Position numbers and translations under genes: made by a program
Assembly (NCBI GenBank): GCA_025458985.1
Contig: JALORM010000415.1
Coordinates: forward strand, 1-5,668
Origin: Paracoccaceae bacterium
GTDB taxonomy: Bacteria; Pseudomonadota; Alphaproteobacteria; Rhodobacterales; Rhodobacteraceae
Direction of reading: 5' to 3'
Length of the DNA: 5,668 nt
Part shown: positions 1 to 5,549 of the stretch, piece by piece
Position numbering within the stretch: the first letter of the stretch is position 1
Layout of the letters: the number at the start of each line of letters is the position of its first letter
Notes under the pieces: generated by a model
The model's input: only the letters and a program-made list of their open reading frames with translations
What the model was told of the DNA's origin: nothing
Databases searched by the model: none

Positions 1-962
1 CCCAGCAGGATCAGCGCCAGGAAGAACTGCTCCAGCTCCACGCCCGAAAGTCCCACCACCCCGGCAGCCGCCAGGATCGCCAGGCCCGCGGCCACGATCC
101 GTTCGGCCCCGAAGCGGGCGATCAGGTGCCCGGTGAAGAACGACGGCGCGAACATCGCCAGCACATGCGCCGACACGATGTCGGCCGCATTGCCCTTGGT
201 GTAGCCGCAGCCCACCACGGCAAGCGGCGTCGAGGTCATCACCAGGTTCATCAGCGCATAGCTGACGCTGGCGCAGATCACCGCGACCGCGATCTTCGGC
301 GTGGTCAGCATCTCCCACCGCGTGCGGCCCCTCGGCGCGCCCTCCGCGGGCGGCTTCGGCGCGGGGATGTCGAGCCCGAGGAACAGGAACACGCCCGCCA
401 CGTTCAGCGCGATCACCGCAAGATAGGTCCCGAGGAACGGCACGATCATCGCCTCGGCGGTGACCTTGACCAGTTGCGGCCCGACGATGGCCGACAGAAG
501 GCCCCCCGCCATGACGTACGAGATCGCCTTGGGCCGGAAGGCGGCATCGGCGCTGTCGGCGGCGGCGAAGCGGTAGAAGCCCTGCGCCGACATGTAGACG
601 CCCGTCAGCAGCGACCCCGCCAGGAAGATCGGAAAGCTCGCCTCGATCAGCCCCCAGGCGCCGATCGCCGCGCCCAGCGCCCCGCCCAGCGCACCGACGG
701 CAAAGCCCGCGCGCCGCCCGAAGCGCTGCATCAGCGCCGACAGCGGCGTCGCAGACAGCATCGAGCCCAGCACGATGAGCGAGATCGGCAACGTCGCCCA
801 GCAGGGGTTCGTCGCCAGCGACTGCCCGGCCAGCCCGCCGATGGTGAAGATCATCGGCATCTGCGCACCCAGGATCGCCTGCGCCGCCACCAGCACCGCG
901 ACGTTGCGGCGGGCGGGCAGCACGCGCTCGGGTTCGGGGCTTTGCGGAACGGCGTCGGTCAT
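1..962 (-). CDS. MFS family permease, C-terminus cut by the window edge
   Basis: This is the first 320 codons of a major facilitator superfamily transporter, an inner-membrane secondary carrier whose substrate cannot be told from the sequence. After a short polar N-terminus, the translation alternates hydrophobic helices with short loops: residues about 20-45, 55-75, 86-107 and 109-125, then 149-165 and 172-196. A charged cytoplasmic loop (about 200-220, rich in P, K and R) separates the two halves. The usual MFS loop 2-3 basic motif appears as RFGRRAG (80-86). The second half has MTSTPLAVVGCGY (242-254) and HVLAMFAPSFFTGHLIARFG (266-285), a signature I associate with one bacterial MFS subgroup. 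Such proteins usually have about 400 residues, so roughly 80 are missing off the left edge. The ATG at 960-962 is supported by AGGAG nine bases upstream. The gene diverges from the glycosylase gene. The family call is firm and the substrate is unknown. Confidence 0.9.
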   Translation of the reverse strand, partial: MTDAVPQSPEPERVLPARRNVAVLVAAQAILGAQMPMIFTIGGLAGQSLATNPCWATLPISLIVLGSMLSATPLSALMQRFGRRAGFAVGALGGALGAAIGAWGLIEASFPIFLAGSLLTGVYMSAQGFYRFAAADSADAAFRPKAISYVMAGGLLSAIVGPQLVKVTAEAMIVPFLGTYLAVIALNVAGVFLFLGLDIPAPKPPAEGAPRGRTRWEMLTTPKIAVAVICASVSYALMNLVMTSTPLAVVGCGYTKGNAADIVSAHVLAMFAPSFFTGHLIARFGAERIVAAGLAILAAAGVVGLSGVELEQFFLALILL

Positions 963-1065
963 CGCGGAAGGCTCCTGCCGCCCCGTGTTAGACCCCTGCC
1001 CGCGCCTCCGCCAGCCCCAACCTCGCCCCTTGCCACCGCCGCGCCGCCGCGCCACGGTCGCCGCC
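963..1065. promoter_or_regulatory. Divergent intergenic gap that should hold two promoters
   Basis: This 103-bp gap separates the start codons of the divergent MFS and glycosylase genes, so promoters for both are expected here or just inside the genes. I see only a TAACAC-like -10 candidate for the minus strand (985-990) without a convincing -35. I see no operator-like palindrome, and no Shine-Dalgarno sequence before the glycosylase ATG. The assignment rests on gene orientation rather than on recognised elements. Confidence 0.3.
972..976 (-). promoter_or_regulatory. Ribosome binding site of the MFS permease
   Basis: On the minus strand AGGAG lies nine bases before the ATG at 962-960. It fixes the start of the transporter, which agrees with the hydrophobic segments beginning about 20 residues in. 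Confidence 0.7.
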
Positions 1066-1692
1066 ATGACCGGCCGGATCATCGAAACCCCCGCCTGCGT
1101 CGCCGAAGGCGCCGCCTGGCTTGCCGCGGCCGAGCCGCGCTTCGCTGCGGCGCTGGCGCTGACCGGGCCGCTGCCGCTCCGCCGCAGTCCCGGCGGCTTC
1201 GCGGCCCTGCTCGACGCCATCGTGGCGCAGCAGGTGTCAACCGCCTCGGCCGCCGCGATCCGCGGCCGCCTTGCTGCGGCGGGCCTCGTCACCGAAGACG
1301 CCGTCGCAGCCGCCGGCGACGACACCCTGCGCGCCTGCGGCCTGTCGCGGCAGAAGATCCGTTATGCCCGCGCGCTGGCCGAGGCGCGGCTGCCCTACGC
1401 CACTCTGGCCACGCTGCCCGATGATGCGGTGATCGCGACGCTGGTCGCGCTGCCTGGCATCGGCCGCTGGACCGCCGAGATCTATGCGATGTTCGCGCTC
1501 GGCCGGTCGGACGTCTTCGCGCCGGGCGACCTCGCGCTGCAGGAGGCGGCGCGGGTTCTCTTCGATCTGCCCGCCCGGCCGCGCGAACCCGCCTTCCGCG
1601 CGATGGCCGAAGCCTGGTCGCCCTGGCGGGCGGTTGCGGCGCGCCTGCTCTGGGCCTACTACCGGGTCGAGACGCAACGCGAGGGGGTCTGA
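1066..1692 (+). CDS. DNA-3-methyladenine glycosylase II-like, HhH-GPD superfamily
   Basis: This 208-residue protein should remove alkylated bases such as 3-methyladenine from DNA by cutting the N-glycosidic bond, the first step of base excision repair. The HhH-GPD fold is recognisable in order. IVAQQVSTASA (52-62) is the conserved helix near the start of the domain. The helix-hairpin-helix DNA-binding element is ALPGIGRWTAEIYAM (128-142). DVFAPGDLALQ (149-159) follows, with Asp155 in the position of the catalytic aspartate of AlkA. AWSPWRAVAARLLWAYYR (183-200) is the usual C-terminal helix. It lacks the extra N-terminal domain of Escherichia coli AlkA, as many short alphaproteobacterial members do. 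I chose the ATG at 1066 because family similarity begins at residue 1 (TGRIIETPACVAEGAAWLA); no clear Shine-Dalgarno precedes it, and the frame is open upstream to 775. The stop overlaps the next start as TGATG, so the downstream gene was probably co-translated. The exact lesion range is uncertain. Confidence 0.9.
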   Translation: MTGRIIETPACVAEGAAWLAAAEPRFAAALALTGPLPLRRSPGGFAALLDAIVAQQVSTASAAAIRGRLAAAGLVTEDAVAAAGDDTLRACGLSRQKIRYARALAEARLPYATLATLPDDAVIATLVALPGIGRWTAEIYAMFALGRSDVFAPGDLALQEAARVLFDLPARPREPAFRAMAEAWSPWRAVAARLLWAYYRVETQREGV

Positions 1693-2113
1693 TGACGCGC
1701 GCACTCAACGCCCAACGGCGCGGCCCGCCCGCGGGGCAGGCGACTGCCCTGGTCATTCTCGTCCACGGCTACGGCGCGAACGGGGCCGACCTGATCGGGC
1801 TGGCCGATCCGCTTTCGCCGCACCTGCCCGGGACCGCCTTCCTCGCGCCCGACGCGCCCGAGTGACCGCCGCGATGGAGGAAGAGGGCGTCGGGCCGGAC
1901 CGCACGATCCTCCTCGGCTTCTCGCAGGGCACGATGCTGTCGCTGCACGTCGCACCGCGCCGGGCCGCGCCGCTGGCCGGCATCGTCGCCTTCTCGCTGA
2001 GCCAGGCCGGCTTCGATGTGTATGCCCATGTCATGAAGGGCACTGGCCACGGCATTGCCCCCGACGGCCTGTCGGTGGCGCTGGCCTTCATGCGGGACCG
2101 GCTGGGGATGTGA
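1692..2113 (+). pseudogene. Broken phospholipase/carboxylesterase (alpha/beta hydrolase) with two internal deletions
   Basis: This is the remains of a cytoplasmic serine esterase of the Abhydrolase_2 (phospholipase/carboxylesterase, YpfH-like) family. The first frame starts at the ATG overlapping the glycosylase stop and gives 57 residues, with the oxyanion-side motif HGYGANGADLIGLAD (25-39). It ends in APDAPE and a TGA at 1863-1865. Family similarity resumes in another frame at about 1862 (VTAAMEEEGVGPDRT), with the nucleophile elbow GFSQG (Ser codon 1922-1924). It then jumps at about 1994-2002 from IVAFS straight to LSQAGFDVYAHVMKGTGHG (His codon 2048-2050) and runs to the TGA at 2111-2113. 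Intact relatives have about 220 residues, as I recall the family, while about 140 remain here. The first lost block (roughly 40 residues) normally has a WF/GR-containing stretch. The second (also roughly 40) normally has the HGD segment with the catalytic Asp. So the gene is frameshifted and lacks its acid residue even if read through. An ATG at 1874 could start a 79-residue fragment, but I see no ribosome binding site. Assembly collapse in GC-rich DNA is an alternative to real decay. Confidence 0.85.
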
Positions 2114-2189
2114 GGGTCGCGCGCGCGTCGCTGACGCAGCAGTGCACGGCCGCACCCGGATCGATCTGCGACTCCATCATCGGACCGCT

Positions 2190-2660
2190 TCAATCGACCC
2201 TGTGAACAGACGCGGCGAAGCAGCCGGGCTTGGCATTATGAATGTGGGCATATGCGATACCGGCGTTGTCGAAGCCTTTCGAGATCACCGACGACACCGC
2301 CTCGCCCGAGACCACTTCGGCATCTACCATCATGTGGTCACGGTCAAAGAAGCGCACGGACACCAGCCGGGATCGAATGACATCGGGCACCTCGTTCACC
2401 GCAAACTCTGCTTGAATCGCGTTCTCCCTCACGTAGACGGCATGGGAGGCACGGTAGGGGCTGTTCCCCGGCTGATGCTGATAGTTGAGGAGGATGACGG
2501 TCTCGCCGATGTCGGCATCCCGCATGCTGACGCGGCAGGGTGTCCCGGGCTTCGCGGTCACGACCTGCCGACACGCCAGACGTTGCGCCAGGTCGGCGTC
2601 CGAAAGCCCGAAAAGCGGCGCGAACTGGTCCGCAGGCAGGGCCCTGATCTGGAAGTTCAT
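2190..2660 (-). CDS. DUF1203 family protein
   Basis: This 156-residue protein matches the DUF1203 family as I know it; the family has no established function that I can state. Recognisable stretches are MNFQIRALPADQFAPLF (1-17), PCRVS (41-45), GETVILLNYQHQP (52-64), PYRASHAVYVRE (68-79), SVRFFD (101-106), MMVDAEVV (110-117) and AYAHIHNAKPGCFAA (136-150). The His, Cys and Arg residues in these blocks look conserved rather than incidental. There is no signal peptide or membrane segment, so a soluble cytoplasmic protein is likely. The frame is open upstream to 2852, but similarity begins at the ATG at 2658-2660, which has AAGAGG ten bases upstream. The gene converges on the esterase remnant and lies 247 bp downstream of the M20 gene on the same strand, so it probably has its own promoter. 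Its base composition is clearly lower in GC than its neighbours (about 63% over 2221-2640). Confidence 0.85.
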   Translation of the reverse strand: MNFQIRALPADQFAPLFGLSDADLAQRLACRQVVTAKPGTPCRVSMRDADIGETVILLNYQHQPGNSPYRASHAVYVRENAIQAEFAVNEVPDVIRSRLVSVRFFDRDHMMVDAEVVSGEAVSSVISKGFDNAGIAYAHIHNAKPGCFAASVHRVD

Positions 2661-2670
2661 GGTTGGAGTA

Positions 2671-2676
2671 CCTCTT
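2671..2676 (-). promoter_or_regulatory. Ribosome binding site of the DUF1203 gene
   Basis: AAGAGG on the minus strand lies ten bases before the ATG at 2660-2658. It decides between this start and the 64-codon longer open frame, whose extra N-terminus has no family resemblance. Confidence 0.6.
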
Positions 2677-2706
2677 TCCACTGTGCTTTCAGAATACCGG
2701 GCCCGT

Positions 2707-2724
2707 CCGGGTGCAACGACCCGG
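2707..2724. repeat. Short hairpin in the leader of the DUF1203 gene
   Basis: CCGGGT (2707-2712) and ACCCGG (2719-2724) form a perfect 6-bp stem with a 6-base loop. The loop bases GCAAC can alternatively pair with GTTGC just to the right. The element starts 46 bp upstream of the DUF1203 ATG. It could be an mRNA leader structure or an operator. In DNA this GC-rich a 6-bp stem can arise by chance. Confidence 0.3.
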
Positions 2725-2812
2725 TTGTTGCGCAATCGTCCGAAGAGCAGCCCTGCAGTCTCGACGTGGCAAGCTGAATTCCGGGCCCGAGGCGCCCCGC
2801 CCGCCCGGCTGA

Positions 2813-2854
2813 CCATGCACCCTGCCTTCAACGGCCCACGCACCCTGTGCATGG
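2813..2854. repeat. Perfect 8-bp inverted repeat between the M20 and DUF1203 genes
   Basis: CCATGCAC (2813-2820) and GTGCATGG (2847-2854) are exact reverse complements separated by 26 bases. GCACCCTG also occurs twice in direct orientation (2817-2824 and 2840-2847). The element lies 54 bp past the M20 stop codon and about 150 bp before the DUF1203 start. No T-run follows either arm, so it does not look like a standard intrinsic terminator. A regulator binding site for the DUF1203 gene is possible but unproven. Confidence 0.35.
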
Positions 2855-2907
2855 CCGGTAAAGACGGTTTTCCCGGCGGATCAGGGCGTTAACCCCGATT
2901 CTGGCGC

Positions 2908-4071
2908 TCAGGCCGCCGACATCCGGCTTTCGGCGATCTCGACCCACCACGAGGTCCCGGCGGGGATCGCGTCGTCGTCGAAATCGTATTCCGGGTGGTG
3001 GACCATCGCGGTGTCGCCATTGCCGACCAGAATGTAGGCGCCGGGACGCGCCTCCAGCATGTAGGCGAAGTCCTCGCCGCCCATGATCAGCGGCGCCTCT
3101 GCACAGCTGCCGGCCACGCGCCGTGCCGCCTCGGCGGCGAAGTCGGTCTCGGCGTCCGAGTTCACCATCACCGGGTAGCCCTTCATGTAGGTGATCGCGA
3201 CCGTCCCCCCGAAGGCCTCGGCGGTCGCCTCGGCGATCTTCCGCAAGCGCTCTTCGGCCAGCTGCCGCACGCCTGCGTCCATCGTCCGCACCGTGCCCCT
3301 CAGCGTCGCCCGCTGCGGAATGACGTTGAACGCCTTGGTATCGGTCTCGACGCTGGTGACCGAGACAACGACCTGTTTCGTCGGATCGACGTTGCGCGAG
3401 GCGATGGTCTGAAGCGAAACGACGATCTGGGCGGTCAGCACCGTGGTGTCGACCGTCTCGTGGGGCTTCGCGGCGTGGCCGCCCTTGCCTTCCACGACGA
3501 TCTCGAACTGGTCCGTCGCGGCGAAGAAGGCACCGGGGCGGATCGCGAACTGGCCCAGCGGCAGGCCAGGCATGTTGTGCATGCCGTAGACCTCCTGGAT
3601 GTTCCAGCGCTCCATCATGCCGTCCTCGACCATCTCGCGGCCGCCGCCGCCGCCCTCTTCGGCGGGCTGGAAGATCACGACGATCGTTCCGTCGAAGTTG
3701 CGCGTCTCGGCCAGGTACTTCGCCGCGCCAAGCAGCATCGCGGTATGCCCGTCGTGGCCGCAGGCATGCATCTTGCCCGGCACCGTCGAGGCGTGCGGCT
3801 TGCCCGTCGCCTCGTGGATCGGCAGCGCGTCCATGTCTGCGCGCAAGCCCACCACCCGGCCCCGGCTGTCGCTTTGGCCGCGGATCACGCCGACGACGCC
3901 GGTCCGCCCGATCCCCTCGACCACCTCGTCGCAGCCGAACTCGCGCAGCTTCGCCGCCACGATGCCGGCGGTGCGGTGGGTGTCGAACAACAGCTCGGGG
4001 TGGGCATGGAAGTCGCGCCGCCAGGCGGCGATCTCGGGTTGCAGCTCGGCGATGCGGTTCCTGACCGGCAT
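2908..4071 (-). CDS. M20 family aminoacylase / hippurate hydrolase-like amidohydrolase
   Basis: This 387-residue cytoplasmic metallohydrolase should cleave an N-acyl amino acid (hippurate-like) or related amide into a carboxylic acid and an amino acid. The two-domain M20D layout is complete and of normal length. The N-terminal part of the catalytic domain carries FHAHPEL (21-27), LRADMDALP (76-84), MHACGHDGHTAMLLGAAKYL (101-120) with Cys104 and His106 as metal ligands, and FQPAEEGGGGG (134-144) with Glu138 as catalytic base and Glu139 as ligand. GMHNMPGLPLG (163-173) supplies His165. The dimerisation domain starts near EIVVEGKGGHAAKPH (190-204), whose His199 is the usual substrate-contacting residue. 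The catalytic domain resumes with MGGEDFAYML (330-339) and VHHPEYDFDDDAIP (357-370), where His359 is the last ligand. The start is fixed by GGAGG nine bases before the ATG. Substrate preference cannot be read from the sequence. The adjacent FAD amine or amino-acid oxidase suggests amino-acid derivative catabolism, although a palindrome cluster lies between them. Confidence 0.93.
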   Translation of the reverse strand: MPVRNRIAELQPEIAAWRRDFHAHPELLFDTHRTAGIVAAKLREFGCDEVVEGIGRTGVVGVIRGQSDSRGRVVGLRADMDALPIHEATGKPHASTVPGKMHACGHDGHTAMLLGAAKYLAETRNFDGTIVVIFQPAEEGGGGGREMVEDGMMERWNIQEVYGMHNMPGLPLGQFAIRPGAFFAATDQFEIVVEGKGGHAAKPHETVDTTVLTAQIVVSLQTIASRNVDPTKQVVVSVTSVETDTKAFNVIPQRATLRGTVRTMDAGVRQLAEERLRKIAEATAEAFGGTVAITYMKGYPVMVNSDAETDFAAEAARRVAGSCAEAPLIMGGEDFAYMLEARPGAYILVGNGDTAMVHHPEYDFDDDAIPAGTSWWVEIAESRMSAA

Positions 4072-4080
4072 GGTCGTTTT

Positions 4081-4085
4081 CCTCC
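4081..4085 (-). promoter_or_regulatory. Ribosome binding site of the M20 hydrolase gene
   Basis: A consensus GGAGG sits nine bases before the ATG at 4071-4069. It matters because the M20 reading frame stays open for over 1.5 kb upstream, through the opposite-phase FAD oxidoreductase gene. Only this start gives a protein of family length. Confidence 0.8.
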
Positions 4086-4157
4086 GGGGTTCGCGGGCGA
4101 GCGCCGGGACCACCGGGGCCGCCGCACGCGCGCAGCGACGATCCTGTCGGAAGCACG

Positions 4158-4173
4158 GGCCTTGCGCAAGGCC
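4158..4173. repeat. Perfect 16-bp palindrome upstream of the M20 gene
   Basis: GGCCTTGC followed immediately by GCAAGGCC makes a 16-bp perfect palindrome, 86 bp upstream of the M20 ATG. It could be a transcription-factor operator for the M20 gene, the outermost member of the palindrome cluster next to it, or a dispersed repeat. It has no T-run, so an intrinsic terminator is unlikely. Confidence 0.45.
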
Positions 4174-4205
4174 GCGCGCCGGGCTGCCGCCGGGGACCGT
4201 GGGTT

Positions 4206-4229
4206 CCCAGGGGGGCCGGCCCCCCTGGG
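4206..4229. repeat. Perfect 24-bp GC palindrome, hairpin-forming
   Basis: CCCAGGGGGG (4206-4215) and CCCCCCTGGG (4220-4229) pair exactly around a CCGG centre (4216-4219), which is itself palindromic. As RNA this is a 10-bp stem with a 4-base loop on either strand. It lies 55-78 bp past the stop of the FAD oxidoreductase gene and upstream of the M20 gene. It could impede or end transcription from the FAD gene, but no U-rich tail follows. Its style resembles GC-rich intergenic stem-loop repeats of Rhodobacteraceae, a resemblance recalled rather than tested. Confidence 0.6.
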
Positions 4230-4233
4230 CCGA

Positions 4234-4265
4234 GGGGTTCGGGGGGCAGGCGCCCCCCGAGCCTC
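4234..4265. terminator. Long GC-rich stem-loop downstream of the FAD oxidoreductase gene
   Basis: TCGGGGGGC (4239-4247) and GCCCCCCGA (4252-4260) form a perfect 9-bp stem with a 4-base loop. With two G-U pairs on the plus-strand reading, pairing extends to about 12-14 bp. On the minus-strand transcript the perfect core begins 24 bases after the TGA of the FAD gene, where a terminator would be expected. There is no U-tract, so termination, if it occurs here, may depend on Rho or on the stacked hairpins. An intergenic repeat with no terminator role is the alternative. Confidence 0.5.
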
Positions 4266-4275
4266 GCCCCGAGGC
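4261..4275. repeat. Small hairpin immediately after the FAD oxidoreductase stop
   Basis: GCCTCG (4261-4266) and CGAGGC (4270-4275) form a 6-bp stem with a 3-base loop, starting nine bases past the stop codon on the minus strand. Its left arm overlaps the extended outer pairing of the neighbouring stem-loop, so the two full structures would compete. Confidence 0.4.
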
Positions 4276-4283
4276 GGCCTCTT

Positions 4284-5549
4284 TCAGAGCGCGGGGCCGA
4301 GGTCCACGGCCGAGCCGTCCGCGAACCGCCCCCAGCGGAAGCGCGCAAGGTCGCGGCCGGGCGCGCGGCCGGCGACGAGGTCGGCGACCACCCGCCCCAC
4401 TCCCGGCCCGATGCCGAAGCCGTGGCCCGACATGCCCGTGGCGACCGTCAGCCCGGGCACGGGCGCGGCGTCGATCACCGGGACGATGTCGGGCAGCGTG
4501 TCGATCATGCCGCCCCAGGCGGCCGCGATCCGCACTTCGGGCAGGCCCGGGAAGGCGGCGGCGAAGGCGCGGCGCACGCGCTCCACCCGGCCGGCGTTGG
4601 GCCGGGGGTCGAGCACGCGGCAGCTCTCGAACGGGCGGCTGCCGAAGGGGTCGCGGCGCAGCTGCGGCAGGAAGGCGCGCAGGTGGCGGAAGGCATCCGG
4701 CCCCAGCATGAACTCGTGGAAATCGCCCGGCGCGAGCGTATAGCCTCCGTCCGCCCGCCGCCGGAACGCGAAGCGCGCCTCGGCCGCGTTCCCGGCAAAG
4801 ACCTCGGGCAAGGGCGCCGTGGCGCAGGCGGTCGCCAGAACCGACAGCTGCGGCAGGACCAGCCCGTGGTTGCGCAGGAACAGCGCCGACCAGGCGCCAC
4901 CCGCCAGCACGACATGCCCGCAGGCGATCCGCCCGGCTTCGGTCACGACACCCGCCACCCGGCCGGCCGCCAGGTCGAGCGCGCGGGCCGCGCAGCCCTC
5001 GACGATCGCGACCCCCTTCGCCGCGGCAAGCCGCGCCAGCGCCGGCACCGCCGCCCAGGGTTCGGCGCGGGCGTCCGACGCGGTCCAGAGCCCGCCCACC
5101 CAGCCGGCCGCGTGGCCGGGGACCAGCGCCGCCACCTCGGCGCGGGTGACAAGCCGTGTGTCGAGCTGATGCGCGCGGGCATGGACGGTCCAGGCCTCGT
5201 AGCGGGCCATCTCGGCCTCGTCCCGCGCGAGGTAGAGGACGCCCGCGCGCTTCAGCCCGGTCGCGCCGCCCGCCTCGGCGTCGAGCCTCTCCCAGAGCCG
5301 CTGCGCCTCCATCACGATCGGAAGCTCGGCCGGGTCGCGGCCCTGCGCGCGGATCCAGCCCCAATTGCGCGACGACTGCTCGGCCGCGATCCGGCCCTTC
5401 TCGACCACCACCGCGCTGAGACCGCGGTCGGCAAGGTGCCAGGCGGTCATCACCCCGATCACCCCGCCACCGATCACCACGACATCGGCCTTGGCCGGGG
5501 GCGGCCCGGGGAAGGCCGGTGGCCCGTGGGCCGCGACGGGCACCCTCAT
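4284..5549 (-). CDS. DAO-family FAD-dependent oxidoreductase (amino-acid or amine oxidase type)
   Basis: This 421-residue flavoprotein belongs to the DadA/glycine oxidase-like DAO group, which oxidises the C-N bond of amino acids or secondary amines and passes electrons to O2 or an acceptor. After a Pro/Ala-rich lead of 20 residues comes the FAD-binding Rossmann fold ADVVVIGGGVIGVMTAWHLA (21-40), with the GxGxxG glycines at 27-32 and Glu50 at the end of strand 2 for the ribose. SSRNWGWIRAQGRDPAELP (59-77) is the substrate-side motif of a bacterial DAO subgroup. LAGGAWS (215-221) and WGGMIDTLPDIVPVID (345-360) are the typical middle and C-terminal DAO blocks. GMSGHGFGIGPGVGRVVADL (372-391) closes the FAD site. 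There is no signal peptide or Tat motif. The ATG overlaps the upstream gene's stop as ATGA, and no Shine-Dalgarno is visible, so translational coupling is likely. The substrate is not determined. Confidence 0.9.
   Translation of the reverse strand: MRVPVAAHGPPAFPGPPPAKADVVVIGGGVIGVMTAWHLADRGLSAVVVEKGRIAAEQSSRNWGWIRAQGRDPAELPIVMEAQRLWERLDAEAGGATGLKRAGVLYLARDEAEMARYEAWTVHARAHQLDTRLVTRAEVAALVPGHAAGWVGGLWTASDARAEPWAAVPALARLAAAKGVAIVEGCAARALDLAAGRVAGVVTEAGRIACGHVVLAGGAWSALFLRNHGLVLPQLSVLATACATAPLPEVFAGNAAEARFAFRRRADGGYTLAPGDFHEFMLGPDAFRHLRAFLPQLRRDPFGSRPFESCRVLDPRPNAGRVERVRRAFAAAFPGLPEVRIAAAWGGMIDTLPDIVPVIDAAPVPGLTVATGMSGHGFGIGPGVGRVVADLVAGRAPGRDLARFRWGRFADGSAVDLGPAL

Noticed and set aside
775..1065. 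Upstream extension of the glycosylase to the ATG at 775
   Set aside because: It overlaps the MFS coding sequence on the other strand, and family similarity begins exactly at the ATG at 1066.
126..1424. 432-residue plus-strand open frame
   Set aside because: It runs antisense to the MFS gene and then out of phase through the glycosylase gene. Its translation is Arg/His/Gly-rich low-complexity, typical of a shadow frame in GC-rich DNA.
1855..1880. Programmed frameshift joining the two esterase halves
   Set aside because: A frameshift would not restore the two missing blocks or the catalytic acid, and no slippery sequence with a downstream structure stands out. Deletion explains the data better.
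2121..2137. GCGTC/GACGC hairpin after the esterase remnant
   Set aside because: A 5-bp stem within an alternating GC run and no T-tract. Too weak to call a terminator.
2661..2852. 64-residue N-terminal extension of the DUF1203 protein
   Set aside because: No similarity to the family and no ribosome binding site at 2852. It would include the intergenic inverted repeat.
2995..4743. 582-residue plus-strand open frame opposite the M20 and FAD genes
   Set aside because: It crosses two unrelated genes and the palindrome gap and has a biased His/Arg/Leu composition. The minus-strand frames carry complete family motifs instead.
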